NCBI GenBank assembly: GCA_016882555.1
Contig: VGPQ01000058.1
Span: 1-7,588 of the forward strand
DNA from: Cyanobacteria bacterium M_surface_7_m2_040
Lineage (GTDB): Bacteria > Cyanobacteriota > Cyanobacteriia > PCC-6307 > Cyanobiaceae
DNA length: 7,588 nt
Direction: 5' to 3'
Below the pieces are notes generated by a model. It saw only the letters and a list, made by a program, of their open reading frames with translations, did no database searches and was not told where the DNA came from. Of this stretch, positions 1 to 6,547 are shown piece after piece. A program made the position numbers and the translations under genes. Numbering within the stretch: the first letter of the stretch is position 1; the number at the start of each line of letters is the position of its first letter.

Positions 1-747
1 GCCGTTTCCATGACCGGGTGGGGCATGGCCGCCGGTGGACGGGTCTACTGGCAGGCGGGGTTGGCCTTGCTGGTGGCGTTGGTGATCAACATCGTCTGGG
101 AGTGCCGCACCGCCGCTGAAAACCCCGACGAAGCCGATGAATTCGAGATGGAGGGGGCCAGCACCATGCCGGTGGCCCTGGGAAAGCTCGCGGCCGGTCT
201 GGTGCTGCTGGTGTTCGGCTCCCAGATTCTGGTGCGAGGCGCCGAAGCGGCCGCAGCGCTGCTGCAGATCCCCGAAACGGTGGTGGGCATCACGATCGTG
301 GCCGCGGGCACCTCGATGCCGGAGCTGGTCACCTCGGTGGTGGCGGCCTACCGCGGCAAGGCCGACATCGCTGTGGGCAACGTGGTGGGCAGCAACATCA
401 TCAACCAGCTGCTGATTCTTGGTCTCTGCGCCACCTTCTCGTCAGAAGGCCTGATCGTTGAGCCCCTGCTGATCAACCGCGATCTGCCGATCATGATTGC
501 CACCACCCTGGCCTGCCTGCCCATCTTCTGGACCGGCGGCGTGATCAAAAGGCGCGAAGGATTGCTGCTTGTGGTGCTCTACGTGCTGTATCTGGTCGAT
601 CAGTTGTTGGAAGTGACTGGCGGCGGGGGCGTCCTGTTCAATTTCCGTGCGGCCGTGCTGCTAGTGGGGCTGCCGGTGGTGTTGGTGTTTCTGGTCTGGG
701 AGATGTTGACCTGGCGGCGGGCCCGCAAGCAACTGCCCGGATCCTGA
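1..747 (+). CDS. Sodium/calcium exchanger family (CaCA) membrane protein, C-terminal part, 5' truncated by window edge
   Basis: The frame is open from base 1 and ends at TGA 745-747, giving 248 visible residues of a family usually near 320-370 aa, so the start lies off the left edge. A membrane helix (about residues 14-33) is followed by an acidic, probably cytoplasmic loop (about 34-53, many D and E). Next comes the exchanger alpha-repeat: LVRGAE, then AAGTSMPELVTS (about 101-112), then AVGNVVGSNIINQLL (about 124-138). The GTS-PE and GN-GSN signatures line the ion-binding site in this family. Because a helix and an acidic loop precede it, I take this as the second repeat, with the first off the edge. 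Two helices follow (about 162-178 and 187-203), then an extra hydrophobic segment (about 217-236) and a basic tail (RRARK). The family swaps Na+ or H+ for Ca2+ across the inner membrane; the exact ions here are not readable. The internal ATG at base 10 is not taken as the true start. Confidence 0.9.
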   Translation, partial: AVSMTGWGMAAGGRVYWQAGLALLVALVINIVWECRTAAENPDEADEFEMEGASTMPVALGKLAAGLVLLVFGSQILVRGAEAAAALLQIPETVVGITIVAAGTSMPELVTSVVAAYRGKADIAVGNVVGSNIINQLLILGLCATFSSEGLIVEPLLINRDLPIMIATTLACLPIFWTGGVIKRREGLLLVVLYVLYLVDQLLEVTGGGGVLFNFRAAVLLVGLPVVLVFLVWEMLTWRRARKQLPGS

Positions 748-782
748 TCGGAACAAGGGCGTGGTGTTGCAAAGTCGACGCG

Positions 783-2189
783 TCATAGATAAACCTCTTC
801 GCGCGGGAAGCCCACCCGTGAGGCGGGTCGGCTGCCGTAGAGGGCCGAGAGCACCAGCAGGATGCCCAGCCGGCCCACAAACATGCAGACCATCAGCACC
901 AGCTGCCCCAGGCGGCTGATGTGGGCGGTGACACCCACATCAAGGCCCACGGTGCCGAAGGCCGACATGCAGGTGAACAGGTTCTCGAGAAAGGTGAATC
1001 CCGACCCTGCTGTCTTGCCGCCAATGGTTTCGCCGATCCCCAGCAGCAGGGTCATCAGCACCACAAAGGCGGCCGAGGCCAGTGCCGTGCCCACGGCCTT
1101 GAGCACCACCGAGGTCGGGATCAGGCGGTTGCGAATCACGACCCCCTCGCTGCCCCGCAGGGTGGAGCGGGTGGCCCCCATCAGCACCGCAAAGGTGGTG
1201 GTTTTGATGCCGCCGCCGGTGCCGCCGGGGCTGGCGCCGATGAACATCAGCAGGATCATCAACAACAGCCCCGCATCCGAGATCGTCTCGATCGACAGGG
1301 GCACGGTGTTGAAGCCGGCCGTGCGGGTGGTGATCGACTGAAACAGGGTGACCTGAAGCCGCTGCAGCACTCCCAGCTTCTGCATCACGCCCTGGGGCTC
1401 GAACTGCTCAGTGAACAGCAGCCCCAGCGTGCCGATCAGCAGTAGCAGCACCGTGCTGCGCAGCACCAGCCGGGTGTGCAGGCTGAGGTTGCGCAGACGC
1501 CTGAGCTGAAACCGGTACTGCAGCAGGTCGTTGGTGACGCGCCAGCCGATGCCGCCCATCACGATCAGGCTGCCGATCACGCCGCAGACCACGGCATTGA
1601 ACTGGTAGTCCACCAGGCTGTCGGCCCAGAGGCCGAAACCGGCGTTGTTGTAGGCGCTGATGCAGTGGAACAGCGAGGCCCACAGCCGCGCTCCACGGTT
1701 GTCGATGTCGCGGAAGCCAAAGCTGTAGAGGATCACCGTGCCGAGGGCGATCAGGCAGCTGGCGGTGATCAGGATGCGGTGAAAGGTGGGGCCGATGCCG
1801 CCCACACCGAATTCGTCGAGGGCGCGCCCCTTGTCGAGCCGCTGGCGCAGGCCGCTGCGGCCCTGCACAAACCCCTGCAGGAAGGTGGTGATCGCCATCA
1901 GCCCAAGGCCGCCCACCATGATCAGCGCCGCCAGGGCCCCCTGGCCAATGGGTGTGAGGTCATGGCCCACGTCGATGATCGACAGGCCGGTCACCGTGAT
2001 CGCCGAGGTCACGGTGAACAGCGCTTCCCACAGCCCCACGTCGTCGGTCGAGCACAGCGGCGAGGCCAGAATCACGGTGCCGGCCGCAATCACCAGCAAC
2101 CCCGTGACCGCGGTGAACTGGGGAACGGTGAGCCGGTGCCGCCAGTGCTGCAGGCGATTCCAGGTCTGGGCTGCCGGACTCGGTTTCAT
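783..2189 (-). CDS. ktrB: KtrB-type potassium uptake channel subunit (TrkH/KtrB family)
   Basis: A 468-aa membrane protein of the size expected for KtrB, the pore subunit of Na+-dependent K+ uptake. All four pore-loop selectivity-filter glycines are present: G68 in TVTGLS, G184 in NNAGFG, G292 in RTAGFN and G415 in GTVGLD. The glycine-rich intramembrane gating loop is at 318-329 (GASPGGTGGGIK). An arginine in the last helix (R440, MFVGRLGIL) sits where KtrB proteins carry the conserved gate-interacting arginine. The ATG at 2189 begins MKPSPAAQ, 23 bp after the stop of the zinc-ribbon gene. The frame stays open to 2468, but that 93-residue extension is hydrophilic, low-complexity and antisense-like, so it was not used. 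KtrB normally works with the cytoplasmic nucleotide-binding ring KtrA, which is not encoded in this window. It is last in a five-gene minus-strand run and converges on the exchanger gene. Confidence 0.95.
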   Translation of the reverse strand: MKPSPAAQTWNRLQHWRHRLTVPQFTAVTGLLVIAAGTVILASPLCSTDDVGLWEALFTVTSAITVTGLSIIDVGHDLTPIGQGALAALIMVGGLGLMAITTFLQGFVQGRSGLRQRLDKGRALDEFGVGGIGPTFHRILITASCLIALGTVILYSFGFRDIDNRGARLWASLFHCISAYNNAGFGLWADSLVDYQFNAVVCGVIGSLIVMGGIGWRVTNDLLQYRFQLRRLRNLSLHTRLVLRSTVLLLLIGTLGLLFTEQFEPQGVMQKLGVLQRLQVTLFQSITTRTAGFNTVPLSIETISDAGLLLMILLMFIGASPGGTGGGIKTTTFAVLMGATRSTLRGSEGVVIRNRLIPTSVVLKAVGTALASAAFVVLMTLLLGIGETIGGKTAGSGFTFLENLFTCMSAFGTVGLDVGVTAHISRLGQLVLMVCMFVGRLGILLVLSALYGSRPASRVGFPREEVYL

Positions 2190-2212
2190 GGCGCTCAGTC
2201 TGCAGTCCGCAG

Positions 2213-2545
2213 TTATCGGCCTGAAAGCCTGACGCCTTGAAGCACCCGATTCAGACGTCGCAGACTCTGGTCGTTTCTGCTGTCGTGAGGCTGATTGAAG
2301 TTGAGGGTTTTCGCCTCGATCAGGCTGGGAGACTGATGATCCTTGAGGGTCATCAGCAACCCTGCCGTGCTGCCGAACACGGCGATCAGCATCACCGTGA
2401 TCAGCTGGCTGCGCTTGCTCAGCGTCTTCTCCGCCGGCTGGCTGAGGCTGCTCAGCGGATGGCCGCAATCACTGCAGATCAGGCGCTGGTCGGCGCCGCT
2501 GCCGGCTTTGCTGACCATGCGGCAGCCGCAACGGGGGCAGGCCAT
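2213..2545 (-). CDS. Small zinc-ribbon protein with one transmembrane helix
   Basis: 110 aa. The N-terminus has two CxxC knuckles, C3-P-R-C6 and C24-S-D-C27, the arrangement of a zinc ribbon; a further Cys is at residue 8. A single hydrophobic helix follows at about 47-67 (LITVMLIAVFGSTAGLLM), preceded by KRS. By the positive-inside rule the ribbon probably stays in the cytoplasm, leaving a polar C-terminal tail (68-110) outside. That tail is rich in N, Q and R and has no motif I recognise. It lies 45 bp after the 126-aa secreted protein gene and 23 bp before ktrB, so cotranscription is likely. The ATG at 2545 places the first knuckle at residues 3-6; no better start was seen upstream. The family is not recognised and the function unknown. 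The position suggests, without proving, a role near the K+ channel. Confidence 0.75.
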   Translation of the reverse strand: MACPRCGCRMVSKAGSGADQRLICSDCGHPLSSLSQPAEKTLSKRSQLITVMLIAVFGSTAGLLMTLKDHQSPSLIEAKTLNFNQPHDSRNDQSLRRLNRVLQGVRLSGR

Positions 2546-2590
2546 GCAGCATCGGCATCCAGTGGAACCATCCTGACACCGCCAGCCTGT

Positions 2591-2971
2591 TTATTGCTGC
2601 GGGACGCCGTTGTAGTCGGTCTGCAGCACCGTGCGCCCGTCGGTGGAGATGCGGATCGTGGTCTGCACGGTGGGGGCGGCGCCGGTCTCCTGCCAGCCAG
2701 GGGAGCCGCCGAGGAAGCGGAACACGTAACCGTTCTGATCGTTGCTGATCAGGCAGGGGTTGGTGAGCTTGGTGGTCTCAAACATGCATTTGGCCGGGTT
2801 GTAAACCCCCAGGCCACCGTTGAGGTTGATCGCCGCATCGCGGGCGGTGTTGATCGCGCGCACCTGGCTGTCGGGCACCAGCCCCTGGGCCCTGCCCGCG
2901 GCCGGCAGGATGCTGAGGCTTCCCAGGCCTAGCACCACTGGCAGGGTGCGGGTGAACAGGGGGCTGATCAT
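2591..2971 (-). CDS. Secreted protein of unknown function with Sec signal peptide
   Basis: 126 aa. It begins MISPLFTRTL, followed by a hydrophobic core at about 11-25 and a likely signal peptidase I site AGRA|QG after residue 28. The mature domain of about 98 aa contains two cysteines (C62, C73) that could form a disulfide outside the cytoplasm. Between and after them are aromatic/Gly-rich stretches (GYVFRFLGGSPGW, 81-93) and a likely beta-hairpin (TIRISTDGRTVLQTDYNG, 105-122). The composition is balanced and globular rather than repeat-like, which supports a real gene. It starts 54 bp after the dnaG stop and ends 45 bp before the zinc-ribbon gene on the same strand. No family is recognised; periplasmic or extracellular placement is inferred from the signal peptide. 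No strong Shine-Dalgarno sequence is visible. Confidence 0.77.
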   Translation of the reverse strand: MISPLFTRTLPVVLGLGSLSILPAAGRAQGLVPDSQVRAINTARDAAINLNGGLGVYNPAKCMFETTKLTNPCLISNDQNGYVFRFLGGSPGWQETGAAPTVQTTIRISTDGRTVLQTDYNGVPQQ

Positions 2972-3025
2972 GGCTCGCTGGTACTGCGTTCCCAGTGTGG
3001 GGCTGATCGCTGGGTTTGGCAGGCC

Positions 3026-5137
3026 TCAGGCCGGCAGCTGATCCACAGGGGCTGCTGCTTCCGGCCCGCTCACCTCCTGGAGCCTCGAGCGCCGCTGGCT
3101 GTCGAGGTGCTCCACATGTTTGCGTTCGCTGTAGTAAAGCTTCTGAAACTGGAGGGCGTCGCGGTTGAGCTCGGCAAACAGGGCTTCAATGCGCGCCTCC
3201 ATGTCGAGACCGGGGTTGCTGAGAGCGGGGTCAGCGGCGGTCGTGGCGCCGCTGGCGCTGGGGCTCTCCAGCAGCCTGGCGATGCAACGCTCGAGGGTCT
3301 CGAGCCGCTGGCTGCTCCAGGCATCCAGCAGATGGCGGCAGCGTTTGAGGCTCTTCTGGCGTTCCAGCACCGCCGCCGCGCCGCGCAGCTGCAGCTGGGG
3401 CTGCTCCAGACTGGCGCGTTGCACCTCACTGGGTTCGAGCAGGGGGGTGAGGCGGTTGAGCAGATCGCTGTGCTCCACCAGCAGCTGATCGCCCAGCAGG
3501 CGGGGCAGATCCAGGTCGGCCAGGGCTTCACCGGCTTCGCTGCCGCGGCTGATGGCCTCGAGGCGGCCCAGGCCGAGGTTGTCCTCCTCGAGGCTGCTGA
3601 TTGCGGCCCAGAGCAGCCGGTGGTGCTGCAGGGCGAAGTCTTCGAGTTCGCGGCGCAGCAGTTCCTGGCGAATCGTGGCCCGCTCCCCAGGGCAGTGCAG
3701 GTAGAGCCGCAGGATCTCGGCCTCGGCCCGCTCGCGCACCCCCGCATCGCCGGGTTGCTCCCAACGGCTGGAGCGGCCGTGCCAGCGCAGCCCCTTGACC
3801 TGCTGGCGCAGATCCTCCTCCAGCTGCAGGGCGAGCCGTGCCTGGCCGCCACTGAGGCGCTCGGCCACCTGCTGCAGGTAGCGGCTGCGCACCGCCGTCG
3901 CCGGCAGCTTGCCCAGCAGTGCAACGACCCCTGTCACAGCCTGCTGGAACTGGTCGGAGCGGCTCAGATCCAGGCCGCTGAGCACCTGCTCGATCTGCCA
4001 GTCGAGCCACAGCGGCGCCTGATCCAGCAGCGAGCGGTAGTCGCCGGCGCCATGGGCCTTGAGGTACTCGTCGGGATCCTTGCCCGCCGGCAGCTGCAGC
4101 ACCCGCAGCTCCAGCTGCCCCTGCAGCGCCAGCTGCTCCACCTCGCCGATGGCGCGCTGGGCGGCGCGCACCCCGGCCCCGTCGGCATCGAAGTTGAGGA
4201 TCAGGCGCTTGCTGTCGCAGCAGCGGCAGAGCTGGGTGATCTGCTGGCTGCTCAGGGCCGTGCCCAGGGCGGCCACCGCATTGCTGATGCCGGCGGCATG
4301 CAGGGCGATCACGTCGAAGTAGCCCTCCACCACCACCGCGCGGTCTTGCCGGCGGATGGGGTCGGCGGCCTTGTCGAGACCAAACAGGTGCTTGCCCTTC
4401 TCGAACAGCTCCGTTTCCGGGGAGTTGAGGTACTTGGGTTCGCTGCCGTCGAGGCTGCGGCCGCCAAAGCCGATCACCCGCCCCTGCCGGTCCTTGATCG
4501 GCACCATCAGGCGATGGCGGAAGCGGTCGTAGAAGCCGTCGCCGCCGCGGCGTGGCACCACCAACCCTGCTGCTTCCAGCAGCGTGGGGGCGATGCCTTC
4601 CACCTGCTGCAGATGCTGCAGCAGGCCATCCCAGCGGTCGGGGGCAAAGCCCAGCTCAAAGGCCTCGATCGTGGCCGGTTGCAGTCCACGGTCCTGGCGC
4701 AGGTAGCTGAGGGCCGCCTGCCCTTCAGGCTCCTGCAGCTGGCTGCGGAAAAAGCCGCAGGCCAGGGTGAGCACGCGATGCAGCTGTTCGCGCCGCGACA
4801 GCTGCTGACGCAGCCGCTCCTGCTGGGGGCCATCGAGGGTTTCGATCGGCAGCTGGTACTTGCGCGCCAGCTCCAGCACCACCTCGCTGAAGCTGGTGCG
4901 CTGCAGTTCCATCAGGAACTTGATCGCGTTGCCGCCGGCTCCACACGAAAAGCAGTAATAGAACTGCTTGGCCGGCGACACCGTCATCGACGGCGATTTG
5001 TCGTCGTGGAACGGGCAGATCCCGACAAACTCGCGGCCCTTTTTCTTGAGCACCACGTGCTCGCCCACGACATCAACGATGTCGGCCCGCTCTTTGACGG
5101 CTTCGATCGTGCGGGGGTGGAGGCGCGCTTGGCTCAA
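3026..5137 (-). CDS. dnaG: DNA primase DnaG
   Basis: 703 aa. DnaG makes the short RNA primers needed by the replicative polymerase and works with the DnaB helicase at the fork. The N-terminal CHC2 zinc-binding domain has ligands C41, H44, C62 and C65 (CPFH, then CFSCG). The catalytic core carries RHRLMVPIKDRQGRVIGFGG (207-226) and KYLNSPETELF (235-245). The TOPRIM active site shows E271 (VEGYFDV) with D317 and D319 (FDADGAG). The C-terminal helicase-interaction domain is likely from about 466 (AEAEILRLYLHCP). The protein is clearly longer than E. coli primase (581 aa), mostly in this Gln/Leu/Arg-rich C-terminal part. The start is TTG at 5137: an in-frame TAA (5146-5144), the stop of the upstream gene, lies only two codons before it, and TTG restores the conserved N-terminus (RLHPRTIEAVKERADIVDVV). 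The Shine-Dalgarno sequence is weak, so translation may be coupled to the upstream gene. Confidence 0.98.
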   Translation of the reverse strand: MSQARLHPRTIEAVKERADIVDVVGEHVVLKKKGREFVGICPFHDDKSPSMTVSPAKQFYYCFSCGAGGNAIKFLMELQRTSFSEVVLELARKYQLPIETLDGPQQERLRQQLSRREQLHRVLTLACGFFRSQLQEPEGQAALSYLRQDRGLQPATIEAFELGFAPDRWDGLLQHLQQVEGIAPTLLEAAGLVVPRRGGDGFYDRFRHRLMVPIKDRQGRVIGFGGRSLDGSEPKYLNSPETELFEKGKHLFGLDKAADPIRRQDRAVVVEGYFDVIALHAAGISNAVAALGTALSSQQITQLCRCCDSKRLILNFDADGAGVRAAQRAIGEVEQLALQGQLELRVLQLPAGKDPDEYLKAHGAGDYRSLLDQAPLWLDWQIEQVLSGLDLSRSDQFQQAVTGVVALLGKLPATAVRSRYLQQVAERLSGGQARLALQLEEDLRQQVKGLRWHGRSSRWEQPGDAGVRERAEAEILRLYLHCPGERATIRQELLRRELEDFALQHHRLLWAAISSLEEDNLGLGRLEAISRGSEAGEALADLDLPRLLGDQLLVEHSDLLNRLTPLLEPSEVQRASLEQPQLQLRGAAAVLERQKSLKRCRHLLDAWSSQRLETLERCIARLLESPSASGATTAADPALSNPGLDMEARIEALFAELNRDALQFQKLYYSERKHVEHLDSQRRSRLQEVSGPEAAAPVDQLPA

Positions 5138-5143
5138 GGCCCG

Positions 5144-5470
5144 TTACTCGAGGGAATAGGTCTTCAGGGCTTTGGCCTGGCAGGTCGCCTTGGCCTGCTG
5201 AATGCTGGCGCGTCGGTTGATTTCCTGCACGACACAGCCGCAGGTGTCCTCGACCATGCCTGCAGGCGGGCTCTTGCCGGCTTTCTGAAAGTCGGCGGCC
5301 ATCGCCTTGCGGCAAACCCGAAAGATCAGCTGATGCTTCATGTTGGCGCCGACCTGGGCGGCGGCAGGCCCGGTCGCAAGCGATGCCGTCAGCAGGGTCA
5401 GCACGCTCAGCGCGCTCAGGGTCAGCCCAATGGTGGCGGCGCGCGTCACAAGGCCAGGGGTGCAGCGCAC
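5144..5470 (-). CDS. Small secreted four-cysteine protein of unknown function
   Basis: 108 aa. The N-terminus is a Sec signal peptide with a hydrophobic region at about 12-33 and a likely cleavage AAA|QV after residue 38. The mature domain of about 70 aa has four cysteines, C53, C77, C79 and C97, in a helical-looking Lys/Ala/Gln-rich chain, which suggests one or two disulfides in the periplasm. The proposed start is GTG at 5470: a TAG lies two codons upstream in frame and there is no ATG before the hydrophobic core. GTG at 5449 (V8) is an alternative giving a more usual signal peptide. The TAA at 5146-5144 leaves 6 bp before the dnaG TTG, and the two genes share a reading frame. It appears to be first in the minus-strand run and diverges from the EamA transporter gene. 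No family was recognised. Confidence 0.7.
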   Translation of the reverse strand: MRCTPGLVTRAATIGLTLSALSVLTLLTASLATGPAAAQVGANMKHQLIFRVCRKAMAADFQKAGKSPPAGMVEDTCGCVVQEINRRASIQQAKATCQAKALKTYSLE

Positions 5471-5505
5471 AACCTACGGCCGTTTGGCGGTGCTTCGATG
5501 GGACC

Positions 5506-6411
5506 ATGCCGTCTGCTTCTGTGGCCTCGCGATCGGCGACCGTTGACATGGTCGCCAGCGCCTTCTTCTTCTCGTTGATGGGGGTCTGCGTGAAGCTCGT
5601 GGGCAGCCGCATTCCGGCGGTGGAGGTGGTGCTGGCGCGGGCGGTGGTGAGCGTGGTGCTGAGTTGGTGGATGCTGCAGCGGGCTGGTGTGGACCCCTGG
5701 GGTCAGCGGCGCGGACTGCTGATCTGGCGAGGGGCGATCGGCACCCTGGCGCTGCTGTGCGTCTACCAGGCTCTGGCGCAGCTGCCGCTCGCCGCCGCCA
5801 CGGTGCTCCAGTACAGCTACCCCACGTTCACGGCGCTGCTGGCCTGGCTGCACCTGGGTGAGTCGATCGGGAGGCGGGTGATCGCGGCAGTGGGCCTCGG
5901 CTGGCTGGGGGTGTTGCTGATGGCCCAGCCGCCGGTGCTGCTGCAGGGGATGGTTGGGGCCTCGTTGCCCACGGCACGACCCCTGCCGCCGATCGCCGTG
6001 GCCATCGCCCTGCTGGGGGCTCTGTCCACAGCGCTTGCCTATGTGAGCGTGCGCGCCCTGCGCCACAGCGAACACCCCCTGGTGATCGTGTTTTATTTCC
6101 CGTTGGTGGCCCTGGCGCTGAGCCTGCCGCCGGTGGTGCTCAATCCGGTTGTGCCGACGGGGCCGGAGCTGTTGGCCTTGCTGGGGGTGGGGCTGTTCAC
6201 CCAGCTCGGGCAGCTGACGCTCACCCGGGGGCTGATGGCCTTGCCCGCGGCGCGGGCCACCACCATCAGCTATGTGCAGGTGGGGTTCGCGGTGTTGTGG
6301 GGGTGGCTGCTGTTTGCTGAACCGCTGGATGGGGCCACCCTCGCGGGCGCGCTGCTGGTGCTGGCGGCCACCTTGATCAGCGTGCGGCGATCAGTGCCTA
6401 CTGCCGCTTGA
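5506..6411 (+). CDS. EamA/DMT-superfamily transporter
   Basis: 301 aa, about ten predicted membrane helices, the usual size for a drug/metabolite transporter made of two EamA repeats. Repeat 1 covers about 12-138, with conserved-type features RGAIGTLALLCVYQALAQLP (75-94), YSYPTFTALLAW (103-114) and LGESI (117-121). Repeat 2 covers about 163-293, with LTRGLMALPAARATTISYVQ (238-257) and LLFAEPLDGATLAGALLV (268-285). Such proteins export or import small molecules across the inner membrane; the substrate cannot be read from the sequence. The ATG at 5506 leaves a normal short cytoplasmic N-terminus. The frame is open upstream to 5383, but that extension overlaps the divergent secreted-protein gene and is Arg/Ser-rich, so it was rejected. 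ATG 5548 (M15) is a possible later start. The gene diverges from the dnaG cluster across only 35 bp and converges with the lipoprotein gene. Confidence 0.93.
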   Translation: MPSASVASRSATVDMVASAFFFSLMGVCVKLVGSRIPAVEVVLARAVVSVVLSWWMLQRAGVDPWGQRRGLLIWRGAIGTLALLCVYQALAQLPLAAATVLQYSYPTFTALLAWLHLGESIGRRVIAAVGLGWLGVLLMAQPPVLLQGMVGASLPTARPLPPIAVAIALLGALSTALAYVSVRALRHSEHPLVIVFYFPLVALALSLPPVVLNPVVPTGPELLALLGVGLFTQLGQLTLTRGLMALPAARATTISYVQVGFAVLWGWLLFAEPLDGATLAGALLVLAATLISVRRSVPTAA

Positions 6412-6520
6412 GCTGGTCCACGCGGTCCTGCACCAGGGCCTGGGTGCCCTCAGGCCGCTGGCCCGAGCCCCGCTCGAGGCCAACGACCGCATCGCTGTGG
6501 CACGGCAGTGGCCCTGTTCA
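6398..6520 (-). pseudogene. Coding-like stretch without a start codon (possible frameshifted or decayed small gene)
   Basis: The minus-strand frame from TGA 6520-6518 to TAG 6400-6398 encodes 39 residues with natural-looking protein composition, including SDAVVGLERGSGQRPEGTQ and ending ALVQDRVDQLKRQ. The codons are those of the neighbouring genes (CAG, CTG, GTG, GAC, CGC, CAG, CTC, AAG). No ATG or TTG occurs in the frame, and the only GTG codons fall in the last third. The frame is the same as that of the upstream lipoprotein, separated from it by two stops, and it overlaps the last 14 bases of the EamA gene. It could be the 3' end of a small gene with an indel near 6500-6530, a decayed gene, or chance. 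The stretch has no assigned family and the call is tentative. Confidence 0.3.
6433..6461. repeat. GC-rich inverted repeat in the convergent eamA/lipoprotein gap
   Basis: CCAGGGCCTG (6433-6442) can pair with CAGGCC (6451-6456) and CTGG (6458-6461), forming a 10-bp stem with one bulged G (6457) and an 8-base loop. It lies between two convergent genes, where a bidirectional terminator would be useful. No T-tract follows on either strand, so it is not a standard Rho-independent terminator. It also lies within the coding-like stretch on the minus strand, so it may reflect codon composition. Confidence 0.35.
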
Positions 6521-6547
6521 CAGCGGGTTGTGTTGCTGGAAGCGGGT

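Noticed and set aside
921..2240. Long + strand frames antisense to ktrB (921-1445 and 1476-2240)
   Set aside because: The products are Gln/His/Ala/Asp-rich low-complexity sequence; the minus strand encodes a complete KtrB with all pore motifs.
2190..2468. N-terminal extension of the KtrB frame by 93 codons
   Set aside because: It is hydrophilic, low-complexity and overlaps the zinc-ribbon gene, which has convincing CxxC motifs. The ATG at 2189 gives a normal KtrB length.
2991..3014. Inverted repeat CCCAGTG...CGCTGGG after dnaG as a possible terminator
   Set aside because: The stem contains a wobble on one strand and a mismatch on the minus strand where it would be needed, with no T-tract in that direction.
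3107..5578. 823-codon open frame on the + strand, antisense to dnaG and the 108-aa gene
   Set aside because: The translation is dominated by Ala, Leu, Gln, Gly and His with no domain, as expected from the reverse complement of GC-rich codons. The minus strand holds an unmistakable primase.
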